Position numbers and translations under genes: made by a program. Below the pieces are notes generated by a model. The model ran no database searches, was not told the DNA's origin, and was given only the letters and a program-made list of their open reading frames with translations. A DNA stretch of 64,000 nucleotides from Syntrophaceae bacterium (GTDB lineage: Bacteria > Desulfobacterota > Syntrophia > Syntrophales > UBA2185), in NCBI GenBank assembly GCA_003153775.1, contig PMBI01000083.1:123668-187667 (forward strand), read 5' to 3'. Shown here one piece after another: positions 52,162 through 61,064 of the stretch (position 1 is the first letter of the stretch; each line of letters opens with the position of its first letter).

Positions 52162-54618
52162 CTACATGAAGTTCAGCGGATCCACATCTACCCTGATATC
52201 CAACGCGGTAACAGAAGCTCTTGAGACGATGTCTTTGGCAAGATCATGAACTGCGCGGGCGTCCTTGCCCTTCAAGAGCAGTTGCCAGCGGTGCCTTGCC
52301 TTGATTCTGGCAATGGGGGACTCTGCCGGACCAATGACTTCTACCTTGTCCTTCAACCCATTCTTCGTCAATGCGTCTGCAATAAAACGTGTCAGTGCTC
52401 TAAGCCCTTCCATGCCCCTTTGTCTTGACAGGCTCGAAAGTTGAAGATTCACGATGCGGGTGAGCGGTGGATAGGACAGCGCACTTCGCAGCGCAAGCTC
52501 ATCATCATAAAATCCCATATAATCATGATCCTTCGCCCTGGTTATGGCGTAGTGCCCGGGATTGAAGGTCTGGACAATGACCCTTCCAGGCGATTCACCT
52601 CTTCCTCCCCTCCCGGAAACCTGGGTCAGGAGCTGAAATGTCCTTTCCGCCGCGCGGAAATCGGGTATATTGAGGGATGTATCCGCTGAAATTACGCCCA
52701 CCAGCGTTACGTATGGGAAGTCGTGTCCTTTGGTGATCATCTGCGTTCCGATAAGGATATCGATGTCACGCAGGTCAAGGGCCTTTAATATCTTTTCGTA
52801 AGTCCCTTTCCCGGCTGTTGTATCACTGTCCATTCTTTTGATTCTGGCATGCGGGAAGAGCTTCTTGACCTCCTCCTCCAGTCTTTCCGTTCCCAAGCCG
52901 TAGGGGCGAATATGTTTTCCGTGGCATGCGGGACACGACGAGGAGGGTCTCGTCGCATAATTGCAATAATGGCACTTCAGATTGCTTTCACTCGCGTGAT
53001 AAGTCATGGATACGGCGCAGTTCAGGCATTTAAACACATGCCCGCAGTCAAAGCAGAATGTGAATGTATAAGAGCCGCGCCTATTTAAGAACAGGAGAGT
53101 CTGCTGTTTCTTTTTAAGGGTGTCATCAATCGCTTCTTTCAATGTCCGGGACAGAACATGCGAGGAAGCATATCCACTGCCCTCCGCCTCCTGCTTCATA
53201 TCGATGATTTCAATCTTCGGCAGTGGTCTGTCTTCCACCCTGCTGGGCAGGACAAGGTACTTGTATTTCCCCGTCATCATATTAAAATACGTCTGAACGG
53301 CAGGCGTCGCAGAGCCTAAGACAACCGTTGCTGAATTCAGGTTTGCCTTCATGATTGCGAGGTCGCGGGCGCTGTATCTCATCCGGTCATCCTGCTTGTA
53401 AGAGGTGTCATGTTCCTCATCCACGATAATCAGCTTAAGATTTCTTACCGGTGCGAAGACAGCCGAGCGGGCGCCGATGACGATGTTGATGTCGCCCCTT
53501 TGTATCCGCCTCCATTGATCGTACCGCGCGGATTTTGAGATACCGCTATGAAGCACGGCTATCTCCCTGTCTTTAAATCTCTTGTTAAAGCGGGTGAGCA
53601 GTTGCGGCGTCAGGGCTATTTCCGGGACAAGAAGAATTGCGCCGCCTCTCATCCTGATAGTCTCTGCAATGGCATTGAAGTATACTTCTGTCTTGCCGCT
53701 CCCTGTGACGCCATGGAGGAGGAACGGCGAAAAGATCTTGCTCTCCAGGCCTTTCACAATCGCGCACAAAGCGTCTTTCTGATCCTCGTTCGGCGTGATT
53801 ACAGCTTCGCCGCCGCCGATATCAGGGTTCTGACCGTGCCCGCGGGATACTTCTTCTTCGGTCATACGGAGAATCCCCCGTTGTTCCAGGCTTCTTAGCA
53901 GGGGCAGGATGTTCTTGAATTTCTTCGAGAGGAAAGCGACGGAGCACGGGCCGTCCGCACTGAGTAATTCGGTGAGCACGATTTGTTTTCTTGTCAGCTT
54001 TGTATTCGCTGTATCCCGGCGATTGAGATGGACGAGCCTTTCCTTTTTCGGGCTCACCTCCGCTTTCCCCGTTCTTATCTCTTCGGCAATAAACCCGGCA
54101 TCGACGAGGGCGGTGATGTCTCTGGAGATGTACTTCTTTCCGATCAATGTCTTTAGGTTGTCGAGAGGCAGGCCATCGGGAAAGCGCTCGACGGTATCGA
54201 TTATGCACTTTTGCGCCGCGGAAATCTGCAGGTTATTTCTTTCCTGATTTTCCTTTGTGATAGCGATCCATCGGTCGCTTTTCGGATCGATTCCTCCCGG
54301 CAGGATCTCGGCGAGTTCTTTTCCAAGGGGATAGATGTAGTATTGTGACACCCAACGGTAGAAGTTTAAATCTTTTTCGTTGAAAAGGGGTTCTGAGTCT
54401 AATATTTCTGTAATTTCTTTAACGTCTTTGCAAGATGTCTGATGAGATACTTCGATTATATATGCCGTGAGCCTTCTCTTGCCGAAAGGGACGAGGGCCC
54501 GTTTCCCAATGGCGATTTCTGGCTGCAAAGCCTTGGGAACGGAATATGAAAATGTCTTCTCCGAAGGGATGTTGACGGCAACTGTTACAAACATCGGGCT
54601 CGTTACCTGTTTGGACAA
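52162..54618 (-). CDS. priA: Primosomal replication protein N' (PriA helicase)
   Basis: The 818-residue protein has the N-terminal 3'-DNA-binding domain, the helicase Walker A GVTGSGKTEVYFNAI near residue 307, DEEH in IIVDEEHDTSYKQDD, the zinc-binding cysteines CFDCGHVFKCLNC and CHYC...CPAC, and helicase motifs V-VI (GTQMITKGHDFPYV, QVSGRGGRG). It restarts stalled replication forks. Longer than E. coli PriA (732). It ends the minus-strand run that begins with rsfS. Confidence 0.96.
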   Translation of the reverse strand: MSKQVTSPMFVTVAVNIPSEKTFSYSVPKALQPEIAIGKRALVPFGKRRLTAYIIEVSHQTSCKDVKEITEILDSEPLFNEKDLNFYRWVSQYYIYPLGKELAEILPGGIDPKSDRWIAITKENQERNNLQISAAQKCIIDTVERFPDGLPLDNLKTLIGKKYISRDITALVDAGFIAEEIRTGKAEVSPKKERLVHLNRRDTANTKLTRKQIVLTELLSADGPCSVAFLSKKFKNILPLLRSLEQRGILRMTEEEVSRGHGQNPDIGGGEAVITPNEDQKDALCAIVKGLESKIFSPFLLHGVTGSGKTEVYFNAIAETIRMRGGAILLVPEIALTPQLLTRFNKRFKDREIAVLHSGISKSARYDQWRRIQRGDINIVIGARSAVFAPVRNLKLIIVDEEHDTSYKQDDRMRYSARDLAIMKANLNSATVVLGSATPAVQTYFNMMTGKYKYLVLPSRVEDRPLPKIEIIDMKQEAEGSGYASSHVLSRTLKEAIDDTLKKKQQTLLFLNRRGSYTFTFCFDCGHVFKCLNCAVSMTYHASESNLKCHYCNYATRPSSSCPACHGKHIRPYGLGTERLEEEVKKLFPHARIKRMDSDTTAGKGTYEKILKALDLRDIDILIGTQMITKGHDFPYVTLVGVISADTSLNIPDFRAAERTFQLLTQVSGRGGRGESPGRVIVQTFNPGHYAITRAKDHDYMGFYDDELALRSALSYPPLTRIVNLQLSSLSRQRGMEGLRALTRFIADALTKNGLKDKVEVIGPAESPIARIKARHRWQLLLKGKDARAVHDLAKDIVSRASVTALDIRVDVDPLNFM

Positions 54619-54721
54619 GGCGGGAAATTGTATTATAGTTTATCTGTGGGGTTGTTATATCTTGTTGTAATGCGAGGTCGTGAACAAAGAGTATATATAT
54701 TCAGGATATCAATCAGGAGGC

Positions 54722-55114
54722 TTATTCCCCTTTGAGTCTTTCTACCTTTTCCTGTTTTGTCTTGCAATCGATGCAGAGAGTCGTTACCGGTCTTGCCATC
54801 AGCCTCTTCTCAGAGATGGGACCGCCGCAGACCTCACATATACCAAAGACACCATCGTCGATTCGCTTTATCGCCTCTTGGATCTTGACGAGCAACTTTC
54901 TTTCCCTGTCTCTGATGCGGAGTTCAAAGTTTCTGTCCGATTCGAGAGTTGCCCTGTCATTAGGATCCGGGAAATTTTCCTTTCCTGTTGTCATATCGGA
55001 AACTGTTTTTTCCGCTTCATCGAGGAGCTCATTCATTTTTTGGGTCAGCAGGTATCTATAAAATTGACGCTTCTCCGGTTTCATGTTCTGTAATTTTTCT
55101 GGTTTCGTGGCCAT
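54722..55114 (-). CDS. DksA/TraR-type zinc finger protein
   Basis: The 130-residue protein begins MATKPEKLQNMKPEKRQFYR (ATG 55114; AGGGTGATC upstream, the longer frame to 55270 is untypical), has a long coiled coil with FPDPNDRATLESDRNFELRI and ends with a four-cysteine finger CEVCGGPISEKRLMARPVTT then LCIDC. DksA proteins bind RNA polymerase in the secondary channel and, with ppGpp, alter promoter choice. The DxxDxA-type tip (DPNDRA) is present. It lies 103 bases before priA. Confidence 0.92.
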   Translation of the reverse strand: MATKPEKLQNMKPEKRQFYRYLLTQKMNELLDEAEKTVSDMTTGKENFPDPNDRATLESDRNFELRIRDRERKLLVKIQEAIKRIDDGVFGICEVCGGPISEKRLMARPVTTLCIDCKTKQEKVERLKGE

Positions 55115-55257
55115 CTCGATCACCCTGTATAACACTTGACATGAAGTTCTTATTTGAACAGTGGTTAATACACAAAGAATGCCTTCTTGTAAAGGAAAAT
55201 AATCATTCGCCGGAGACATGAATTTGTCGCCAATATTACAATAACTTATGCCTTCGT

Positions 55258-55740
55258 TCATGGTTGACAAAAGGCCTTTTTTACTTTTTCAATGATGTTT
55301 GTTGTCGATGATCCCTTGATTTCCTGAATGATGACTACCCTGCCACCCCACTTTTCCACGGACTCCCGTCCCACGACGTCTTCCTCTTTCCAGTCGCCTC
55401 CTTTCACAAGCACGTGGGGCTGCAGATATTCAATCAACGTAAGCGGGGTCAGTTCAGGGAAAATCGTAACATAATCCACCGATTCCAGGGAAGCGAGAAT
55501 ATCTGCCCGCTCGTTTTCCGGCGTCAGCGGACGTTTTTCCCCTTTCAGGGATCTGACAGATTCGTCACTGTTCAGTCCCAGGACGAGGACATCGCCTTGC
55601 CTCTTGGCATCCCGAAGATAGCGGGTGTGCCCGACGTGAAGGATATCAAAACAGCCGTTTGTGAAGACAATTTTCTTCCCTTCACCGCGAAGAGCGTCAA
55701 TCTTTTTCTTCAGTTTCTCCCGGGGATAAATTTTGTCCAT
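55258..55740 (-). CDS. rfaE2: D-glycero-beta-D-manno-heptose 1-phosphate adenylyltransferase
   Basis: The 160-residue nucleotidyltransferase has VFTNGCFDILHVGHTRYLRD (HxGH) near residues 25-44, VLGLNSDESVRSLKGEKRPL and VLVKGGDWKEEDVVG, and corresponds to the C-terminal half of E. coli HldE as a separate protein. It makes ADP-D-glycero-D-manno-heptose for the LPS core, indicating a Gram-negative outer membrane with heptose. The kinase half (rfaE1) is not in the window. Confidence 0.93.
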   Translation of the reverse strand: MDKIYPREKLKKKIDALRGEGKKIVFTNGCFDILHVGHTRYLRDAKRQGDVLVLGLNSDESVRSLKGEKRPLTPENERADILASLESVDYVTIFPELTPLTLIEYLQPHVLVKGGDWKEEDVVGRESVEKWGGRVVIIQEIKGSSTTNIIEKVKKAFCQP

Positions 55741-55964
55741 TTGTTTTGTCTCCAGTCACTGTTCTTACAGATTTGTCCTCTAAACGAAGATTTCCTCTCA
55801 CATTCCTGCAAAAACGGAATTTTAAAATATCGTTTCGGACGCTTGTAGTAGCGATCGTGAATAGATCCCGGCAGAAGCCGGTTTTGCATTATGGGATACA
55901 CTGTTATTCTACAATGGCGACGGCGGTAATAACAAGAAAAGAATTATTCAGAGGATACATCGAG

Positions 55965-56687
55965 CTAAACCGCTCTGGCCAGCGTCAGAACCGCCACTCG
56001 CTCGGCCCTGTTCTTCATGAGCACCCGCGCACATTCTTTTACCGTGCTTCCCGATGTATATACGTCATCCACGAGGATAATCTTTTTTCCCTTGACTATA
56101 CCTGAATCTGCAATGGAAAAAACACCATGAACGTTTGCTTCCCGCTCCCTTTTCCCCAGGCTGATCTGCGGTTCCGTATACACATGCCTTTTGAGTGTTA
56201 TGAAGTCCAATGGTATATGGAATTTCCTGGACACTTCTCTGGCCAGGACGACGGACTGATTGAATCCCCTTTCCCTCAACCTCTTGGGATGAAGAGGGAC
56301 GGGCATGATCAGAGAATATTCCGCTATATTGAAAGCAGGGTATGAGAATTCCGCCATTAATTTACCGAGGATTTCGCCGATATGTATTTTGCCGTTGTAT
56401 TTAAACCGGTGGATAGCTTCGAGCAGGGTAGCTTCGTAACGCCCGACGGCACGGGCGGCCGAATAGGCTGATTTTGAAACTATGCAAACGCCGCACAGGT
56501 GACTGCCTCCATCAGCCCCGGCAAAGGGAATGCCGCAGCGAGGACAGAGTGATGATTGTATGAAATGTATTTTTGAATAACATGCGCCGCAAAAGGGGAG
56601 ATACTTGTGATGCTCGAGGACAGCGTCGCATGTCAAACATCTCGGTGGGAATATGATGTCTGAAAGACCCGCGAGGATACGTTTCAA
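55965..56687 (-). CDS. ComF family phosphoribosyltransferase-like protein
   Basis: The 240-residue protein starts with a cysteine-rich double zinc finger (PPRCLTCDAVLEHHKYLPFC, then LCPRCGIPF and LCGVC), followed by a PRTase domain with the PRPP-binding motif KKIILVDDVYTSGSTVKECA. ComF proteins take part in DNA uptake and recombination in naturally competent bacteria, but the family is also kept in non-competent ones. It follows rsfS by only two bases. Confidence 0.9.
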   Translation of the reverse strand: MKRILAGLSDIIFPPRCLTCDAVLEHHKYLPFCGACYSKIHFIQSSLCPRCGIPFAGADGGSHLCGVCIVSKSAYSAARAVGRYEATLLEAIHRFKYNGKIHIGEILGKLMAEFSYPAFNIAEYSLIMPVPLHPKRLRERGFNQSVVLAREVSRKFHIPLDFITLKRHVYTEPQISLGKREREANVHGVFSIADSGIVKGKKIILVDDVYTSGSTVKECARVLMKNRAERVAVLTLARAV

Positions 56688-56689
56688 TA

Positions 56690-57082
56690 CTAAATCCCTT
56701 TGTCGAGAACCGTCATTTCGAGTACCTCATCTCCGACGTCCATACGCGGCGCATCCGGCCACAGCCTCTCGATATCGTAGAACTCTCTGATGGGATCGTA
56801 AAAAACGTGGATGATTACATCTTCGTAATCCATGAGAACCCATTTGCCGAGGTTCTCGCCTTCTATACCCAGGGGTGTGATACCACATTCTTTAAGATTT
56901 TCCCGAATCGATGCCGCGATGGACTGGACCTGCCGGTCAGATGTTCCGCTGCAGATGATAAAGTAGTCTGCAAAGGCCGACATTTCTTTGACGTTTAGTA
57001 TGGTTAAGTTCTTGGCTTTTCTTTTGAGAGAAGCATTTATGCACAGGAGCAACCGTTCTTTTCCATCTATGTCTTCTACCAA
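56690..57082 (-). CDS. rsfS: Ribosomal silencing factor RsfS
   Basis: The start is TTG 57082 behind AGGAGG at five-base spacing; the longer ATG frame (57103) contains that site. The 130-residue protein shows NLTILNVKEMSAFADYFIIC, GTSDRQVQSIAASIRENLKE and GKWVLMDYEDVIIHVFYDPI with REFYDIERLWPDA, all diagnostic for RsfS (YbeB). It binds L14 of the 50S subunit and blocks subunit joining in nutrient stress. Usual partner nadD is not adjacent. Confidence 0.92.
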   Translation of the reverse strand: MVEDIDGKERLLLCINASLKRKAKNLTILNVKEMSAFADYFIICSGTSDRQVQSIAASIRENLKECGITPLGIEGENLGKWVLMDYEDVIIHVFYDPIREFYDIERLWPDAPRMDVGDEVLEMTVLDKGI

Positions 57083-57242
57083 TAACACCTCCTGAAAATA
57101 CATGTGACGACCCTAAGAATGACCTCGACCCTCTTTTATATTCTACAATCGTCCGCCCCCTTTTGGCAACAAGAATCTGCTGCCTCGCCAACAAAGGGTT
57201 TCTACCGAGAATGCGGTTGTTAAATAATTTTCCGTATGATAA

Positions 57243-58091
57243 ATGGAACGGGATCTTAGAACATTCTTGGCTGATACGGAATCCATCATGCGTGACATAT
57301 TAAAATTGGTTCAGGTTCATATGCCTTTTCATTTTCTCCGCAATCAGTTCCTTCCTTTGGTCATAAAAGAAAGAATAAATCCTGAGATCAGTTTCAACCA
57401 TTTCACGCTCGACCATTTCCGGAAAGATGATTTTATGGGTGTTGCCGATCAGCTCTTGGACGCAGGATTGACGATCAGCTTCCACGCGCCGTTTATGGAT
57501 TTGAGACCGGGAGCCATAGATCCAGAAATCCGCAAGGCTACGGTGGGCCGGCTGCAGCAGGTCTTTGACCTTGTGCCTTATTTCCGGCCTATCTCCGTTG
57601 TATGCCATGCCTCGTTCGATAAGAGATACTACGTATCAAACGAGCATGAGTGGCTGGAAAACAGCATTGACACCTGGAAGCGCTTTCTGGCACAAGCCGC
57701 GGATATGGACACCGTGATTGCACTCGAAAATGTCTATGAAACGGACTGCCATTATTTGGCGCTGATCCTCAATGCATTTGCCTCACCGCGCATATGTTCC
57801 TGCTTCGATACCGGCCATTTCAACGTATACTCTAATACGCCCCTCGAAGAATGGATGGATTGCCTGGGGGGCCGCATCGGCCAGGTCCATATCCATGACA
57901 ATAACGGGCTCCTTGATGAACATCTCCCGGTCGGCGAGGGGAACTTCCCTTTTCACGCATTCTTTGACATGATCCGTCAAAGGAAGCTTAAGCCGGTTAT
58001 GACTCTTGAGTCGCATTCGGAAAAGCAGCTCTGGCGCATGCTGGAGAATATCAAGGCGCAAAACCTGTTTGTGGGAAAGCTTGATTGCTGA
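57243..58091 (+). CDS. Sugar phosphate isomerase/epimerase-like TIM-barrel protein
   Basis: The protein (282 residues from ATG 57243) has the AP-endonuclease-2/xylose isomerase-like barrel pattern: LTISFHAPFMDLRPGAI, VVCHASFDKRYYV, IALENVYETD (metal-ligand glutamate), SCFDTGHFNVYS (Asp, His) and GQVHIHDNNGLLDEHLPVG. The retained E, D, H ligands suggest a metal-dependent isomerase, epimerase or nuclease. The true start is uncertain: ATG 57288 would give a more compact first strand (VQVHMPFHF). It precedes two permease genes by 27 bases. Substrate unknown. Confidence 0.8.
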   Translation: MERDLRTFLADTESIMRDILKLVQVHMPFHFLRNQFLPLVIKERINPEISFNHFTLDHFRKDDFMGVADQLLDAGLTISFHAPFMDLRPGAIDPEIRKATVGRLQQVFDLVPYFRPISVVCHASFDKRYYVSNEHEWLENSIDTWKRFLAQAADMDTVIALENVYETDCHYLALILNAFASPRICSCFDTGHFNVYSNTPLEEWMDCLGGRIGQVHIHDNNGLLDEHLPVGEGNFPFHAFFDMIRQRKLKPVMTLESHSEKQLWRMLENIKAQNLFVGKLDC

Positions 58092-58118
58092 CCATAAAGA
58101 TGGGCGTGGAGGCGTCAT

Positions 58119-59093
58119 TTGCTTAGATACGTTGTCAAGAGATTGATATCCATGGTGCCCCTCCTGCTCGGCATAACCATCGTCTGCTTCGTCGTCATGC
58201 ATCTCGCCCCTGGGTCCCCTACGGATATGGAGACGCAGATGAACCCGAGAGCGTCCGCCGATTACAGGGAGCGTCTGAATGCGATGTACGACCTTGATAA
58301 ACCGCTCTATCAGCAGTATTTATCCTGGGTAGGGAAGATTGCCGTCCTGGACCTGGGGAAGTCATTCTCGCCGGACCGCAGGCCAGTAGCGAGGAAGATC
58401 ATCGAACGCCTGCCCATTACCATTCTCATCAATGCGCTTTCCATGCTCATGATTTTTGCTATTGCCATTCCCATCGGTGTTCTTTCAGCAGTACACAAGG
58501 ACTCCCTTTTTGATAAGATTACCGGTGTTTTTGTATTCGTCGGATTTGCCATACCCACCTTCTGGCTGGCCCTGCTCTTGATGATCTTATTCGGGATTGA
58601 CCTGGGCTGGCTGCCCATATCGGGTATCCGGTCTTTGAATTACGATTATCTTCCTCCCGGGATGGTCTTTCTGGACGTGGTAAAGCACCTTATCCTTCCC
58701 GTTACGCTCTCCGCCTTCGGCGGTCTGGCTGGTCTTTCCCGCTATATGAGGTCCAATATGCTGGAAGTTATCAGACAGGATTACATCATGACGGCCAGGG
58801 CAAAGGGTTTGAGTGAGCGTAAGGTAATCTACAAGCATGCCTTAAGGAACGCCCTCCTTCCCGTTATAACCATCCTGGGATTATCCGTGCCCGGTCTTAT
58901 AGGGGGGAGCGTGATCTTCGAGAGCATTTTCGCCATACCCGGAATGGGGCAACTTTTTTATATGTCTGTCATGGCTCGGGATTACCCGGTTGTGATGGGG
59001 ATTCTCTTAATCGGGGCGGTATTGACGCTGCTGGGGAACCTGATTGCCGACGTGTCCTATGCCCTCGCAGACCCAAGGATCAGGGTTTCATAG
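58119..59093 (+). CDS. ABC transporter permease, DppB/OppB type
   Basis: The 324-residue protein starts at TTG 58119 behind GGAGG and has six hydrophobic segments with the family markers [29 protein letters not shown], the EAA-like loop [20 protein letters not shown] and [18 protein letters not shown]. It would pair with the next permease in an inner-membrane channel for di- or oligopeptides or, in some members, nickel or glycosides. No periplasmic binding protein or ATPase gene is in the window, so its partners lie elsewhere. Confidence 0.9.
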   Translation: MLRYVVKRLISMVPLLLGITIVCFVVMHLAPGSPTDMETQMNPRASADYRERLNAMYDLDKPLYQQYLSWVGKIAVLDLGKSFSPDRRPVARKIIERLPITILINALSMLMIFAIAIPIGVLSAVHKDSLFDKITGVFVFVGFAIPTFWLALLLMILFGIDLGWLPISGIRSLNYDYLPPGMVFLDVVKHLILPVTLSAFGGLAGLSRYMRSNMLEVIRQDYIMTARAKGLSERKVIYKHALRNALLPVITILGLSVPGLIGGSVIFESIFAIPGMGQLFYMSVMARDYPVVMGILLIGAVLTLLGNLIADVSYALADPRIRVS

Positions 59094-59101
59094 GTGTAGA
59101 G

Positions 59102-59932
59102 ATGGGAACGGATTTCTGGAAGCGGTTCAAGAAAAATAAAATAGCTCTTGCCGGAAGCTGTGTAGTCATCCTGCTCTTTGTCGTGTCCATCTTCGCGCCT
59201 GTGATCGCTCCCTATGACCCCGATGAGATTAATCTTAAGCTTGTGCTTGCACCGCCTTCGGCAAGCCATCTCTGCGGGACGGATCAGCTCGGCAGGGATG
59301 TCTTTTCGCGGATGGTCTGGGGTTCGAGGATATCATTGAAGGTGGGTTTTGTCGCAACCGGTATTGCCATTCTCATCGGGGCGATCCTCGGCGCTGTGGC
59401 AGGGTATTACGGAAGGTGGACGGACGCCGTGATTATGAGATTCGTCGACATCATGCTCTGCTTTCCGACCTTCTTTCTTATCCTTGCCGTGATTGCGCTC
59501 CTTGAACCTTCCATCTGGAATATCATGATCATCATCGGCCTCACAGGCTGGATGGGTATCACGCGGCTTGTACGGGCTGACTTTACGTCCTTGAAGGAGA
59601 GGGATTTTGTGCTCGCTGCGAAGGCAATAGGCGCGAGCGACTTGAGAATTATCTTTATCCACATCTTGCCCAACGCCATGGCATCTGTCCTCGTTGCCGC
59701 GACGCTGGGAGTTGCCGGGGCCATTCTCACCGAATCAGCCCTCAGTTTTCTGGGGATTGGTGTGCAGCCACCGACGCCGAGCTGGGGGAATATATTGACC
59801 GCCGGTAAAGACAATATTGATATCGCCTGGTGGCTCTCACTTTATCCAGGTTTGGCAATTCTTGTCACTGTCTTAGGCTATAACCTGCTGGGGGAAGGCA
59901 TACGGGATTCTCTTGATCCGAGGCTCAAATGA
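59102..59932 (+). CDS. ABC transporter permease, DppC/OppC type
   Basis: The 276-residue protein has the OppC N-terminal domain (NKIALAGSCVVILLF), LCGTDQLGRDVFSRMVWGSR, the EAA loop ERDFVLAAKAIGASDLRIIF and the typical ending LSFLGIGVQPPTPSWGNIL with GIRDSLDPRLK. It is the second half of the permease pair, eight bases after the first. Substrate class cannot be fixed from the permeases alone. Confidence 0.9.
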   Translation: MGTDFWKRFKKNKIALAGSCVVILLFVVSIFAPVIAPYDPDEINLKLVLAPPSASHLCGTDQLGRDVFSRMVWGSRISLKVGFVATGIAILIGAILGAVAGYYGRWTDAVIMRFVDIMLCFPTFFLILAVIALLEPSIWNIMIIIGLTGWMGITRLVRADFTSLKERDFVLAAKAIGASDLRIIFIHILPNAMASVLVAATLGVAGAILTESALSFLGIGVQPPTPSWGNILTAGKDNIDIAWWLSLYPGLAILVTVLGYNLLGEGIRDSLDPRLK

Positions 59933-60154
59933 GATATTTAGCCCCGAATTGCATTTTCACGTTTTCAAGGTAGTGTGTCTTCTTCAAATATACAGCGTTG
60001 AATATTACACCTACGAGTCCACAGGTGCTACTTGAGAAATAAAGTGAGGATAACCATTCGAATTGTAGTATCTGACATCGCTAATGAGCCAAGCAAAGAC
60101 CCCATCACCTTAGGGAAGCGAAGAGGAGTGCGATAAATACGGTAAAAACAAAAT

Positions 60155-60745
60155 TCACATCCCGCCGCTGGGACGGATCCCCCCTCCGCCTCCTCCTGTT
60201 GCTTTCCCTTCACCAATATTGCGAGAGTTCAGAAGTCGTGGATCCGAGGGGTCTGCTGTCACTTGGACAGTACTCGTTGTCGTGTTGTTGTTCTTATTCG
60301 ACTCGCGAATGGTGTTGCCTGGATCCACCTCAAGCAGAAGATTCTGCCTGCCTGTCTGATGGAACGAAAAGGGTATCTTATTTGTCCTCACTTGTCCGGG
60401 ACCTATGTTCATAAGTCCTGAGCTTTGCACTGGCTGTCCGTTGACCGACACACGAAAGGGTACATAAGCAATGGACCCGGGTCCGTTGTTGACTATTGTA
60501 ATAGTAATTTCCCCCTGCTCCCCGATCAAATACAAAAAATCGTAATAGCGCGGATTACGATCGGTAATCGCCAGAAAAGTGATACTGCCCGCAACGAGAT
60601 CAGGTGAAAGCTGAACCGCGCTCTGCCCCGCTGTCCTTGCGCCTTGAGGCGCCACTCTCACCGCAGGATCCATTTGCGCAAAGCCGCCCGAAACCATAAG
60701 ACACAATAAAATCAGAACTGCCCCACAAATAAAATGTCTGCTCAT
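60155..60745 (-). CDS. Exported CARDB-like protein
   Basis: The 196-residue protein (ATG 60745 behind GGGAG; the frame to 60853 is a weaker start) has a signal peptide ending GGFAQ. The domain from about residue 60 to 165, with GEITITIVNNGPGSIAYVPF, RVSVNGQPV and LLLEVDPGNTIRESNKNNNT, matches CARDB cell-adhesion-like beta folds where the pattern of xVDxxNxIxESNExNN is typical. The C-terminus is Gly-rich. Likely periplasmic or surface-exposed. It stands alone on the minus strand. Confidence 0.7.
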   Translation of the reverse strand: MSRHFICGAVLILLCLMVSGGFAQMDPAVRVAPQGARTAGQSAVQLSPDLVAGSITFLAITDRNPRYYDFLYLIGEQGEITITIVNNGPGSIAYVPFRVSVNGQPVQSSGLMNIGPGQVRTNKIPFSFHQTGRQNLLLEVDPGNTIRESNKNNNTTTSTVQVTADPSDPRLLNSRNIGEGKATGGGGGGIRPSGGM

Positions 60746-61064
60746 CGCAACTCCCTTCTCATGCTCTTGTTGTCGTCTATATTTCATCGCGAAAATTGAT
60801 AAGAACTTGTTTTTGCGTAAGTTGAGGATACGGAAAGGAGTCTTGTGTGTCAAGGAGATTTTGGCGACAACGGGTGCTGTTTACCACTTGATATCAGCAA
60901 CTTTTCCTGTCTTATGCTAATTACTGACTTCAGGAAGGACTCGCTCATGATATTGATCTGCCGGTTCAAAAAATTCTGATTTGAACCGGCGAAGATGCTG
61001 ACGGGCGGGACCGACGCGTTGCCAAGGGGAAGGTCACGTGTCCCGCCGGAGAATTTAATACACT
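60746..61064. other. Intergenic region between CARDB-like and Tim44-like genes, 319 bp
   Basis: It contains an 11-bp perfect inverted repeat at 60960-60990 and a looser pair (GGCGGGAC near 61004 and GTCCCGCC near 61038). No gene is seen. On the minus strand it should hold the end of the Tim44-like transcript and the promoter of the CARDB-like gene. Confidence 0.4.
60960..60990. repeat. Perfect 11-bp inverted repeat
   Basis: GCCGGTTCAAA and TTTGAACCGGC surround a nine-base A/T-rich spacer. No T tract follows on either side, so a terminator is not obvious. GC-rich second pair downstream could fold with it into a larger structure. Confidence 0.5.

Noticed and set aside
54632..54637. TATAAT upstream of priA on the minus strand
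   Set aside because: No -35 partner at proper spacing, and the resulting transcript would start only a few bases before the ATG.
55868..55886. Hairpin CCGGC-AGAA-GCCGG with TTTT as a plus-strand terminator
   Set aside because: There is no plus-strand gene ending before it, and on the minus strand it has no T tract; a 5-bp stem is likely by chance.
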